Source of the DNA: Gemmatimonas sp.
Lineage (GTDB): Bacteria; Gemmatimonadota; Gemmatimonadetes; Gemmatimonadales; Gemmatimonadaceae
NCBI GenBank assembly: GCA_013822425.1
Contig: PNKL01000001.1
Coordinates: 1 to 64,000, forward strand
DNA: 64,000 bases
Direction of reading: 5' to 3'
Shown piece after piece: positions 26,415 through 33,997 of this stretch. Both the position numbers and the translations under genes were made by a program. Position 1 is the stretch's first letter; each line of letters opens with the position of its first letter. The notes under the pieces were generated by a model, which did not search any database, had not been told where the DNA came from, and saw only the letters and a program-made list of their open reading frames with translations.

Positions 26415-27085
26415 CCGGCCATGCGCATGGGCACGGGGCGCCACCAGCCCCGACGCCGGATGCCGGCAGCTCGTCGCTGCGGCTGACGGTGACGCTGGCG
26501 CTGTTTGGCGCCCTCGCCGGCGCCGTGCTGGCGTACACGTACCAGAAGACGCTCCCGCCCATCCGGAAGTTCGCGGCAGAGCGCGTCGAAGTGGCGGTGA
26601 AGGAAGTGCTCGGCTCGCCGGCGAAGCTCGACACGCTGTTCCTCGTCGGCGACAGGCTGAGCAAGACGCCGCCCGCCGGGGTGGACGCGCTGGAAGCCGT
26701 CAAGCTCTTCATCGGATCCAACGCCAGCGGCGAGCCGACCGGAGTGGCCGTGGAAGAAGGATCGCCCGGCTTCTCCGGCGAGGTGCGCCTGCTGGTGGGG
26801 TTCCACCCCGTCACGGGGGCGCTCACCGGGTTCAAGGTGCTGGCGCAGAAGGAGACGCCCGGGCTCGGCGACAAGATCATCAAGGATTCGAGCTTCGCCC
26901 GGCAGTTCATCGGCAAGCTGGCGAATCCGCTCAAGGGTGACAAGAACCCGACGACGGATCCCAGCACCGTGCAGACCATCACCGGTGCGACCATCACGTC
27001 GAAGACCGTCATCAAGGTGATCAACAAGGCCGTGGAGACGTGGAAGCCGCGTCTCGAGGCCTATGCGAAGGGAGGTGGCCAGTGA
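26411..27085 (+). CDS. rnfG: Rnf complex subunit G (covalently flavinylated)
   Basis: Rnf subunit of 224 residues with a short His/Pro-rich cytoplasmic head, one membrane helix (LTVTLALFGALAGAVLAYTY) and an extracytoplasmic FMN-binding domain. The FMN attachment motif TGATITS is present; T194 is the predicted acceptor of FMN from ApbE. GFKVLAQKETPGLGDKI is the conserved block of the FMN_bind domain. ATGA overlap with rnfD and GTGA overlap with rnfE. Confidence 0.95.
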   Translation: MTGHAHGHGAPPAPTPDAGSSSLRLTVTLALFGALAGAVLAYTYQKTLPPIRKFAAERVEVAVKEVLGSPAKLDTLFLVGDRLSKTPPAGVDALEAVKLFIGSNASGEPTGVAVEEGSPGFSGEVRLLVGFHPVTGALTGFKVLAQKETPGLGDKIIKDSSFARQFIGKLANPLKGDKNPTTDPSTVQTITGATITSKTVIKVINKAVETWKPRLEAYAKGGGQ

Positions 27086-27765
27086 CCACCGACATTGCCA
27101 CGGCCGCTGAAGCGGCCGAGCCGATCGTCCCGGGCGCCCCGCCGCCACAGCCGCTGCGACTGGATTTCTGGCGCGGCATCGCCGACGACAATCCGGTGAT
27201 GATCCAGATGCTGGGCCTCTGCCCGGCGATGGCGGTCAGCAACTCGCTCGAGAACGGCATTGGCATGAGCGCCGCCGTGATCTTCGTCCTGTTCTGCTCG
27301 AGCCTGCTGGTCTCGTCGCTGCGCAAGATCATCCCCGGCGAGGTGCGCCTCGCCAGCTACATCCTGATCATCGCGACGTTCGTCACGATCTCGGATCTCG
27401 TGATGCAGGCCTACTTCCCGCTGCTCTCCAGGACCCTTGGCCCCTTCGTGCCGCTCATCGTGGTAAACTGCATCATCCTCGGCCGCGCCGAGGCGTTTGC
27501 CGGCAAGGTCAAGCCGATGCGCGCCGCCGCCGATGCGCTGGGCATGGGCCTCGGCTTCACGCTGGCGCTGTGCACCATCAGCGCCTTCCGCGAGATCGTC
27601 GGCAACGGCACGTTGCTCGGGTTCCACCTGTTCGGCCCGCACTATGAACCGTGGGTCTTCATGATCATGCCGCCCGGTGGCTTCCTGACCATGGGACTCA
27701 TGTTCCTGGTGATGGGCTGGTGGGGCGAGCGCAAGAAGGCGAAGCTCACGGAGGTGGCCGCATGA
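27082..27765 (+). CDS. rnfE: Rnf complex membrane subunit E
   Basis: Six-helix membrane subunit of 227 residues, paralogue of RnfA. DNPVMIQMLGLCPAMAVSNSLENG carries the first conserved Cys, and PLIVVNCIILGRAEAFA the second; in the Rnf/NQR family these cysteines of the A/E (NqrE/D) pair hold an iron or [2Fe-2S] centre in the membrane. The GTG start at 27082 has GGAGGTGG just upstream. The ~30-residue soluble N-terminal tail is longer than in most RnfE proteins. ATGA overlap with rnfA. Confidence 0.94.
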   Translation: MTTDIATAAEAAEPIVPGAPPPQPLRLDFWRGIADDNPVMIQMLGLCPAMAVSNSLENGIGMSAAVIFVLFCSSLLVSSLRKIIPGEVRLASYILIIATFVTISDLVMQAYFPLLSRTLGPFVPLIVVNCIILGRAEAFAGKVKPMRAAADALGMGLGFTLALCTISAFREIVGNGTLLGFHLFGPHYEPWVFMIMPPGGFLTMGLMFLVMGWWGERKKAKLTEVAA

Positions 27766-28340
27766 TCTCCAACCTCGCGTGGATCTTCTTCTCCACCTTG
27801 CTCATCAACAACTTCACGCTGGCCATGTTCCTGGGGCTGTGCCCGTTCTTCGGCGTGACAAGCAAGGTGGACACCGGCTGGCGCCTCGGGGTGGCCAACA
27901 CGTTCGTGCTGGTCATCGTGTCGGTGAGCGCCTGGGCGCTGAACACCTACGTGCTGACGAATGCGCCCTACCTGCGCACCATCGCCTTCATCGTGGTCAT
28001 CGCCTCGATGGTGCAGATCGTCGAGATGATCATCAAGAAGTCCCTGCCGACGCTCTTCCGCGAGCTGGGCATCTACCTGCCGCTGATCACGACCAACTGT
28101 GCCATCCTCGGCCTCGCGCTGTTCCAGACGACGCGCAAGTACAGCCTGCTCGAGGGCATCTTCTTCGCCTTCGGCGCGGGACTCGGCCTCACGCTGGCGC
28201 TCTCGCTGATGGCTTCCATCCGTGAGCGGATGGACCTGGCTGACGTCCCGGTCGTGGCCAAGCGGATGGGCCTCGTGATGGTCATCGCGTCGTGCCTGTC
28301 CATGGCCTTCATGGGCTTCGCCGGCATGGGGAGCGGCTAG
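27762..28340 (+). CDS. rnfA: Rnf complex membrane subunit A
   Basis: Six-helix membrane protein of 192 residues. NNFTLAMFLGLCPFFGVT contains the first conserved Cys and LPLITTNCAILGLALF the second, the ligands of the RnfA/RnfE intramembrane iron centre. Length and pattern match RnfA/NqrE. The stop TAG is followed immediately by the ATG of a 47-residue Cys-rich peptide, so the two should be translated together. With B, C, D, G and E this completes a full Rnf set in the window. Confidence 0.95.
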   Translation: MISNLAWIFFSTLLINNFTLAMFLGLCPFFGVTSKVDTGWRLGVANTFVLVIVSVSAWALNTYVLTNAPYLRTIAFIVVIASMVQIVEMIIKKSLPTLFRELGIYLPLITTNCAILGLALFQTTRKYSLLEGIFFAFGAGLGLTLALSLMASIRERMDLADVPVVAKRMGLVMVIASCLSMAFMGFAGMGSG

Positions 28341-28484
28341 ATGATGGACGGACTGTTCGGCATCGCGATCGGCGCGCTGCTTTTCGCGCTCTACGGCCTC
28401 GTGCGCATCAGAAGCTGCGCCGGCCACTGCACTGGTTGCTCCAATTCTTGTGATCGCCACGAGAGGCATGCCCACAATGACTGA
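28341..28484 (+). CDS. 47-residue Cys-rich single-helix membrane peptide (possible NqrM-like iron-delivery factor)
   Basis: A very small frame: MMDGLFGIAIGALLFALYGL, then VRIRSCAGHCTGCSNSCDRH and a short His-rich tail. It has one membrane helix followed by four cysteines (C26, C30, C33, C37) in C-x3-C-x2-C-x3-C spacing plus several His. It starts directly after the rnfA stop and overlaps the apbE start. In the Na+-NQR system the small Cys-rich membrane protein NqrM is needed to insert the iron centre between NqrD and NqrE, the homologues of RnfE/RnfA. A similar role here is my inference; sequence homology to NqrM is not evident. FeoB-associated Cys-rich peptides have a similar look. Confidence 0.7.
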   Translation: MMDGLFGIAIGALLFALYGLVRIRSCAGHCTGCSNSCDRHERHAHND

Positions 28485-29469
28485 CCAATCCCTTCCACGG
28501 CCGTTCGGCCGCCGCGAGTTCATCGCCATCGGCACCGGCGCGTTGGCGCTGGCGGCGCTCCCCATCGCACTGCGCCGCCACGTGGCCATCGCGCGGCGCA
28601 CCGTGCCGGTGATGGGCACCATCGCCGAACTGACGGTCGTGCACCGCGACGAGGCGGTGGCGCAGGAGGCCCTCGAGGCCGCCCTCGCCGAGCTGCGCTG
28701 GGTGGAGACGACGATGACGCGCTTCAGCGCGACCTCGGACATCGGCCGCGCCAACGCTGCCGCCGCGCGCGAGGGCGTGACGGTGCGTCCCGAGACGGCG
28801 CGCCTGGTCGAGACGGCACTGCGCTGGTCGTCGGCCAGCGACGGCCGCTTCGACCCGGCGCTCGGCGCCGCGTCCGAGCTGTGGGACGTGACCAACCGCC
28901 ACGAGCCGCCGCCGTCGGAGCAGGTGGCGCGCCTCGCCAACCGGTCGTTCTGGCGCCACGTGGACCTCTCGGTCGGCGCGGGGCAGGGCGTCCTGCGCTA
29001 CGGCGACCGTGACCTGCACCTCGACCTCGGCGGCATCGGCAAGGGGTATGCCATTGACCGCGCCGTGCAGGCCCTGCGCAACCGCGGCATCGAGCACGCC
29101 ATCGTGAACCTCGGCGGCGATCTCTACGCCATCGGCGAGTCGCCCGAGGGCGGCGCGTGGCGCGTCGGCATCCGGTCGCCCGACGACCTGCGCGCGGTGG
29201 CGCGCACGCTCGAGGTGAGCAACCGCGCGGTGGCCACGTCCGGCGACTACGAGCGCTTCTTCCGGTATCGCGGGACGCGCTATCACCACCTGATGGACCC
29301 CGCCACCGCCGCGCCGCGGCAAACGTCGGTGCGCAGCGTGACCGTGCTCGCCGACAAGTGCGTGGACGCCGAGCCCTGTGCGGTGTCAGTGTTTGGCTTG
29401 TCGGAGGACCGTGCGCTCGCGTTTGCGCGCACGCAGATTCCCGGCGTTGACGTCCTTACGATCGCCTGA
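28477..29469 (+). CDS. apbE: FAD:protein FMN transferase
   Basis: ApbE-family enzyme of 330 residues that attaches FMN from FAD to Thr in (S/T)GAT-type motifs, here most likely RnfD T170 and RnfG T194. The N-terminus has a twin-arginine-like signal (GRREFIAIGTGALALAALP), so it acts outside the cytoplasm. Family blocks are VMGTIAELTVV, WVETTMTRFSATSDIGRAN, DLGGIGKGYAIDRAV, NLGGDLYAIGESPEG and the metal-binding region around HHLMDPATAAP. I chose ATG 28477, with GAGAGG ten bases upstream; ATG 28468 lies one base from it. It overlaps the Cys-rich peptide by eight bases. Confidence 0.95.
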   Translation: MTDQSLPRPFGRREFIAIGTGALALAALPIALRRHVAIARRTVPVMGTIAELTVVHRDEAVAQEALEAALAELRWVETTMTRFSATSDIGRANAAAAREGVTVRPETARLVETALRWSSASDGRFDPALGAASELWDVTNRHEPPPSEQVARLANRSFWRHVDLSVGAGQGVLRYGDRDLHLDLGGIGKGYAIDRAVQALRNRGIEHAIVNLGGDLYAIGESPEGGAWRVGIRSPDDLRAVARTLEVSNRAVATSGDYERFFRYRGTRYHHLMDPATAAPRQTSVRSVTVLADKCVDAEPCAVSVFGLSEDRALAFARTQIPGVDVLTIA

Positions 29470-29514
29470 TCTCCCCGTCCAGAACCTGCTGGCGACACCC
29501 CACGAGGAGCTTTT

Positions 29515-29868
29515 ATGAAGCAGAGTCAACTGTTCTGCAGCGCGTGCGACCGGCAGGTGCGCGTGATGATCTCGGAGGCGCCACTTGGCGAACACCAGGC
29601 CACGGTACACGACGACGAGCTGATCTGCCTGGAGATCGGCGAGCACTGCACGGGCAACCTCTGCCCGCTGGGGGCCGCCGAGCCCAACGCCATGGTGTCG
29701 CGGCTCATCCACGAGGGCCTCTCGACGGACGGCCTGCGCAAGGTGAAGGCCACCTGCCCGAGCTGCGGCATCGAGGCCGAGTTCGTGCTCTACGGCAAGG
29801 GACGGGCCTCGTGCACCGTGTGTGGTACCGCGGCCAAGTGGGAAGCGTCGCACGTCGAGCCGCTGTAG
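29515..29868 (+). CDS. Small zinc-ribbon protein of unknown function
   Basis: A 117-residue cytosolic protein with MKQSQLFCSACDRQVRVMIS at the N-terminus (C8, C11), two more cysteines in HCTGNLCPLG, and a second CxxC pair set in CPSCGIEAEF and SCTVCG near the C-terminus. The pattern suggests one or two zinc ribbons or a rubredoxin-like knuckle; I cannot name a family. It follows apbE by 45 bases with CGAGGAGC before its ATG and ends before a long inverted repeat, so it is probably the last gene of the korAB-rnf operon. Confidence 0.7.
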   Translation: MKQSQLFCSACDRQVRVMISEAPLGEHQATVHDDELICLEIGEHCTGNLCPLGAAEPNAMVSRLIHEGLSTDGLRKVKATCPSCGIEAEFVLYGKGRASCTVCGTAAKWEASHVEPL

Positions 29869-29874
29869 GGCTGC

Positions 29875-30057
29875 ACTGCAACTTCATACCACGGATGACA
29901 CGGAAGTAGGCGGAAGGCCACGGATAACTGCAACTGCCACTTCTTGTGAGAACAGCGTGCGCCACGCAGAAGCCTGCGTGGCGCACTGCCGTTACTTCAA
30001 GCAGGTGCAGTTATCCGTGGCCTTCCCTCCGTTTCCATGTTATCCGTGGTATGCAGT
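29875..30057. repeat. Long inverted repeat, CACGGAGG family (copy B)
   Basis: Arms of about 60 bases (left with ACCACGGATGACACGG, right with its near reverse complement) enclose a perfect 12-bp central hairpin: GTGCGCCACGCA 29957-29968 and TGCGTGGCGCAC 29975-29986, loop GAAGCC. The centre shares GCCACGCA-N6-TGCGTGGC with copy A at 6646-6805. It separates the rnf operon from the S9 peptidase gene and is a strong candidate for a transcription-ending or mRNA-stabilising hairpin. Confidence 0.88.
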
Positions 30058-30140
30058 TCACCGGGCGCACCGAACCACGCCCCGCTGACGAAACCTGAAA
30101 GCCTCGTGTAGTTTCTTGGCGACCCCCACCGGAGCTTGCT

Positions 30141-32159
30141 TTGAGGCACCTGATTCGCCGCGGCGCCCTCGCCGTTGCCTTCGTCACCTCGGCCGTCGGC
30201 GCAGCGGCCCAGGGGCGCCCCACCACGCTGCAGTTGCAGGACTACCTCGACTGGGAAGACGTCCAGTCGCCGCAGCTCTCGCCCGACGGCACGCGCATCA
30301 CCTTCACGCGCCGCTGGATCGACAAGACCAATGACAAGTGGGAGTCGTCGATCTGGATGATGAAGGCCGACGGCTCGCAGGCGCGGTTCCTTGTGAACGG
30401 AAGCGGTGCGCAGTGGAGCCCGGACGGCACCCGCATCGCGTATGTGGCCCGGGGTGAGCCAACGGGGTCACAGATCTTCGTCCGCTACATGGACGCCGAG
30501 GGCGCCGTCACGCAGATCTCGCGGCTCACCGAGTCGCCCTCGAACATCGAGTGGTCGCCGGATGGCACGAAGATCTCGTTTTCCATGAACGTGCCCGCCA
30601 GGCGTGACGACCTCTTTGCGCGCGCCGCGCTGCCGGCGCCGCCGAAGGGAGCCAAGTGGACGGACGCCCCGAAGGTGGTCACGCGGCTCGACTACCGGCA
30701 GGACCGCGTCGGCTTCGTGGACGAGGCGTGGAACCACGTCTTCGTGATTGACGCCGCCGGCGGCACGCCGCGCCAGGTGACCAACGGCGACTGGAACCAC
30801 GGCGCCGCGAGCTGGCTCGACGGCAGCACGCTGCTCTTCACCGGCAAGCGCGTGCCGAACGCCGAGCACATCTGGCGCGACTCCGAGATCTACGCCGCCG
30901 ACCTCACGAGCGGCGCGATTCGCGAACTCACCCGCCGCAAGGGCCCGGACGGCGCGCCGGCACCGTCACCCGACGGCAGGAAGATCGCCTACGTCGGGTT
31001 CGACTCGACCGACGCCACCTGGAAGGACGCCGCGCTCTACGTGATGGATGCCGACGGCAGCAATCCGCGCGCGCTCACCGCGGCCATGGACCGCTCGCCA
31101 TCGGGCCTGACCTGGTCGGAGGACGGCGCGACCATCTACTTCACCGCCGAGAACGAGGGAAGCCGCCACCTGTACGCGACCACGCTCACGGGGCAGGTGA
31201 GGCAGATCACCACGGGCGCCCAGTTGGTGAGCGTCTCCGACATCCGCAACGGCACCGCCGTCGGCGTCCGCACCGCGCCGCAGCTGCCGCCCGATGTCGT
31301 GAGGTTCTCGGTGAAGGCACCCACGACGCTGACGCAACTGACGTCGGTGAATGCCGACATCCTCGAGGGGAAGCAGCTCGGCGCGGTGGAGGAGGTCTGG
31401 TACAAGTCCAAGGACGGGCTGCGCATCCAGGGCTGGATCGTGAAGCCCCCGGACTTCAGCGGCTCGCGCAAGTACCCGCTCATGCTGAGCATCCACGGCG
31501 GCCCGCATTCGATGTACAACGTCGGGTTCAACTTCGCCTTCCAGGAGCACGCGTCCAACGGCTTCGTGACGCTGTACGTCAATCCGCGCGGTTCCACGGG
31601 CTACGGCTCGGCGTTCGGCAACGCCATCAAGAACGCGTACCCGGGCAAGGACTTCGACGATCTCATGGCGGGTGTGGACACGGTGATCGGCCGCGGCTAC
31701 GTCGACACCCGGCGGCTGTTCGTGTACGGCTGCTCGGGCGGCGGCGTGCTCACGGCGTGGACGGTGGGGCACACCGATCGCTTCGCGGCCGCCTCGTCCA
31801 ACTGCCCGGTGACCAACTGGATGAGCTTCGTCGGCACCACCGACGGGCCAAGCTGGTACCGCAACTTCGAGCGCCCGTTCTGGGAGGACCCGAGCGAGTA
31901 CCTGAAGCGCTCGCCGATCATGTATGTGGGGAACGTCAAGACGCCGACGATGCTGATGACCGGCGTGCTCGACCTGCGCACGCCGATGCCGCAGACCGAG
32001 GAGTACTACGAGGCGCTGCGCTTCCGCGGCGTGCCCACGGCGATGATCCGCTTCAACAATGAGTGGCACGGCACGTCGTCCACGCCGTCGAACTTCCTGC
32101 GCACGCAGGCGTACCTCCGTGCCTGGTTCGACCGGTACGGTCCGCCGGTGACGCCGTAG
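30141..32159 (+). CDS. Secreted S9-family peptidase (prolyl oligopeptidase/acylaminoacyl-peptidase type)
   Basis: Exported serine peptidase of 672 residues. A signal peptide (LAVAFVTSAVGAAAQ) is followed by a beta-propeller with TolB/PD40-like blades (SPQLSPDGTRITFTRRWID, WSPDGTRIAYVARGE, WSPDGTKISFS) and an alpha/beta-hydrolase domain from about residue 410. The nucleophile is S532 in YGCSGGGVLT, a variant of the usual GxSxGG, with Asp in GVLDLRTPMPQTEEYY and His in NEWHGTS. The start is TTG 30141 with GGAG upstream. Such enzymes degrade oligopeptides in the periplasm or outside the cell. The gene stands alone between two repeat-bearing spacers. Confidence 0.92.
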   Translation: MRHLIRRGALAVAFVTSAVGAAAQGRPTTLQLQDYLDWEDVQSPQLSPDGTRITFTRRWIDKTNDKWESSIWMMKADGSQARFLVNGSGAQWSPDGTRIAYVARGEPTGSQIFVRYMDAEGAVTQISRLTESPSNIEWSPDGTKISFSMNVPARRDDLFARAALPAPPKGAKWTDAPKVVTRLDYRQDRVGFVDEAWNHVFVIDAAGGTPRQVTNGDWNHGAASWLDGSTLLFTGKRVPNAEHIWRDSEIYAADLTSGAIRELTRRKGPDGAPAPSPDGRKIAYVGFDSTDATWKDAALYVMDADGSNPRALTAAMDRSPSGLTWSEDGATIYFTAENEGSRHLYATTLTGQVRQITTGAQLVSVSDIRNGTAVGVRTAPQLPPDVVRFSVKAPTTLTQLTSVNADILEGKQLGAVEEVWYKSKDGLRIQGWIVKPPDFSGSRKYPLMLSIHGGPHSMYNVGFNFAFQEHASNGFVTLYVNPRGSTGYGSAFGNAIKNAYPGKDFDDLMAGVDTVIGRGYVDTRRLFVYGCSGGGVLTAWTVGHTDRFAAASSNCPVTNWMSFVGTTDGPSWYRNFERPFWEDPSEYLKRSPIMYVGNVKTPTMLMTGVLDLRTPMPQTEEYYEALRFRGVPTAMIRFNNEWHGTSSTPSNFLRTQAYLRAWFDRYGPPVTP

Positions 32160-32303
32160 GGAGGCCGCGACGCGGGGCGGCGCCGTGTGGCCGCCCTGCC
32201 ATGTACGGGCGGAAATGCGCCGATTGGCAATGAAACGATGGCAGTCGGGGACGGGGGCAGGGGTATGCTGCCTCCGTCGTCGTTTTGGCCCCATTGACGC
32301 CTA

Positions 32304-32337
32304 TGGACTAATAGACTAGACTAATCTAGTCATATAG
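32304..32337. promoter_or_regulatory. Palindromic operator candidate upstream of the toxin-antitoxin pair
   Basis: GACTAG (32314-32319), spacer ACTAAT, CTAGTC (32326-32331) form a perfect 6-bp inverted repeat, and the wider sequence repeats GACTAA twice in an AT-rich patch inside high-GC surroundings. It lies 21 bases before the antitoxin ATG. Phd/YefM antitoxins autoregulate by binding such palindromes, so this is the expected operator and probably overlaps the promoter. Confidence 0.65.
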
Positions 32338-32351
32338 CCCGAGGCACTACC

Positions 32352-32588
32352 ATGAAGGTGTTCACCGTGCATGCCGCCAAGACCCAGTTCTCCAAGCTCA
32401 TCGCCTGGGCGCAGGCCGGGGAGGAGATCGTGATTGCCAAGGGGAGCACCCCCGTGGTGAAGCTCGTCGCGCTGCAGGGGGGTACCGCGCCGGCGCGGGT
32501 GTTCGGGGCGATGAAGGGGAAGGCCAAGGTCACCAAGACGTTCTTTGAGCCGCTCCCCGAGAGCGAGCTCAAGGGGTGGGAGGGTTGA
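32352..32588 (+). CDS. Type II antitoxin, Phd/YefM family
   Basis: A 78-residue antitoxin. MKVFTVHAAKTQFSKLIAWA and AGEEIVIAKGSTPVVKLVAL are the classic Phd/YefM fold that binds operator DNA as a dimer. The C-terminal tail (TKTFFEPLPESELKGWEG) is the toxin-neutralising segment. GAGG precedes the ATG. The stop TGA shares its last base with the toxin ATG, giving coupled translation with antitoxin first. Confidence 0.93.
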   Translation: MKVFTVHAAKTQFSKLIAWAQAGEEIVIAKGSTPVVKLVALQGGTAPARVFGAMKGKAKVTKTFFEPLPESELKGWEG

Positions 32589-32974
32589 TGCGACTTCTCC
32601 TCGACACGCACGCCCTGCTCTGGTGGCTCGATGGCGACGCGCGGCTGAGCAAGCGTGCGCGCGCCGCCATCGGCGACCCGCGCACGACGTGCCTCGTGAG
32701 CGCGGCCTCGGCGTGGGAGATCACCACCAAGGCGCGGTTGGGCAAGCTGCCGGGGGCACGCGAGGTCGCGGCCGATGTCGTGGGCTGTCTGCGCGCGCAG
32801 CTCTTCACGCCGCTCGACATCACCGTGGGTCACGCTCAGCGCGCCGGCTCGCTCCCCGGCGCGCACCGCGATCCGTTCGACCGCATGCTCATCGCGCAGG
32901 CGCAAGCCGAGAACCTGCCGCTGGTGAGCAATGATGAGGTATTCGACGGGTACGGGGTGGTGCGAATCTGGTAG
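32588..32974 (+). CDS. Type II toxin, PIN-domain ribonuclease (VapC-like)
   Basis: PIN-domain RNase of 128 residues. MRLLLDTHALLWWLDGD supplies the first acidic residue (D6), SAASAWEITTKARLGKL the Glu, and HRDPFDRMLIAQAQAENLPL the later Asp residues that bind Mg2+. This is the PIN subgroup with the LLDTHALLWW opening that commonly pairs with Phd-type antitoxins. It would cleave tRNA or rRNA when free of antitoxin. It is the right size and looks intact. Confidence 0.93.
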   Translation: MRLLLDTHALLWWLDGDARLSKRARAAIGDPRTTCLVSAASAWEITTKARLGKLPGAREVAADVVGCLRAQLFTPLDITVGHAQRAGSLPGAHRDPFDRMLIAQAQAENLPLVSNDEVFDGYGVVRIW

Positions 32975-33337
32975 CGGCGGGGCAGGCGCGCTGTAGTTTT
33001 CAGCGCATCACCCCGTGTCGCCGCCGCGCAGGAAGGCGAAGCGCTCATCCGGAAGGCGGGGGCGTTCACGCCTATCCCGAACCCGGGCTTCGCGATGGTA
33101 GAGCGGATGCGGCCACCTGCGCGCGACTAGACGCGCTCCCGGTGATAGCCGCCTTTCGAGAACGTTACAATGCCTTCGCGTTCTATCGTACGCCGACCGG
33201 CTTCGTAGTCGCCGCGGCAGATACGTCCGATCTAAGCCGTAACCGCCGTCGCCTCTCGAGAGCGGTTCTACTCGACAGCAGGTTCCGAGTGACCGCGATC
33301 ATTCCGCGATAGCAGCGGGCTTGCTACTGGAGGGCTT
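32975..33337. other. 363-base spacer with degraded coding remnants
   Basis: No intact larger gene is visible. One closed stretch in frame (33025-33130) reads GEALIRKAGAFTPIPNPGFA before a stop and could be a tail of a lost gene. A 56-codon frame (33142-33312) is listed separately. From here to about 35.5 kb the DNA is visibly less GC-rich, with more ATA, CGA and CGT codons than the surroundings, which suggests acquired or decaying material. Confidence 0.4.
33142..33312 (+). CDS. Possible small protein or remnant, unknown
   Basis: A 56-residue frame from GTG 33142 to TAG 33310-33312 reading MIAAFRERYNAFAFYRTPTG, then FVVAAADTSDLSRNRRRLSR and a short tail ending TAIIPR. It has a protein-like composition but I do not recognise it, and there is no strong ribosome binding site. 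It could be the 3' fragment of a longer lost gene in the decayed stretch. Codon use (ATA, CGT, CGA, GTA) is unlike the housekeeping genes nearby. Confidence 0.25.
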   Translation: MIAAFRERYNAFAFYRTPTGFVVAAADTSDLSRNRRRLSRAVLLDSRFRVTAIIPR

Positions 33338-33997
33338 GTGCGCTTTGTAGCACCTATTCTACGCCAGGAAGGCACTCGGCGGAATCGACATGCGACCTGT
33401 GTCGCCGCGTGCATCGCTGCCTTGTGTGCGTGCGATAGAGGAGAGAGTCACACGCTCGGGAGCGTGCTCCCGGCGTCCCTGATTCCAGAGGGTCTCGCGG
33501 CGTTGGGACCGGGCCAGGAGATCGGGAGCGTGATGCGCGTGCGAGATCGCATTCGCGGACTGCCGTACACGGGCGCGATCGAACGACTGCCGAATGGTTG
33601 GGTCATCTATCTTGTCGAGCCCGTGCCAGTCGATGAGCGACCGGAGGCCTTGCCTGGCAGCGAGGCGGAGGTTGTCGAGATCAGCATTGGCGACGAACTG
33701 GAAACAGTCGAAGCGGCCGACTCCGCGTTCGCCCACAAGCTTGCCTTGGTACGCGAGATGCTCGGACCGCCAGCGATTTGCATGGGCGATTCAGTCTCGA
33801 CAGGGGGACGCATCATGTCCTGGACGCTTCCGGAGGTGGTCGTCCGACTCGCGCGGATGAAGTCGGAGCAGCGTCTGCCAGTCGATGTTCAACGTGCGCC
33901 AGGCCCGCTGGTGTCCCTGGCGGTGTCAGCTGACCTCGCGTCTGGCAAGATCGTCGGCAGTGCGTTTGGTCAACGCGACTGCCCGAAGACGGATTAG
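33338..33997 (+). CDS. Putative lipoprotein of unknown function
   Basis: A 219-residue protein starting at GTG 33338 with GGAGGG four bases upstream. The N-terminal region RNRHATCVAACIAALCACDR contains a short hydrophobic stretch and a lipobox-like LCAC, so it is probably a lipoprotein. The mature part has no family I recognise: IGSVMRVRDRIRGLPYTGAI, GWVIYLVEPVPVDERPEALP and MGDSVSTGGRIMSWTLPEVV. It lies in the lower-GC accessory stretch. Confidence 0.6.
   Translation: MRFVAPILRQEGTRRNRHATCVAACIAALCACDRGESHTLGSVLPASLIPEGLAALGPGQEIGSVMRVRDRIRGLPYTGAIERLPNGWVIYLVEPVPVDERPEALPGSEAEVVEISIGDELETVEAADSAFAHKLALVREMLGPPAICMGDSVSTGGRIMSWTLPEVVVRLARMKSEQRLPVDVQRAPGPLVSLAVSADLASGKIVGSAFGQRDCPKTD

Noticed and set aside
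33025-33130. Possible tail of a P27-type phage terminase small subunit (IPNPGFAMVERM)
   Set aside because: The match is only a short NP-x-x-A-like pattern with no other phage gene nearby; it is too weak to call.
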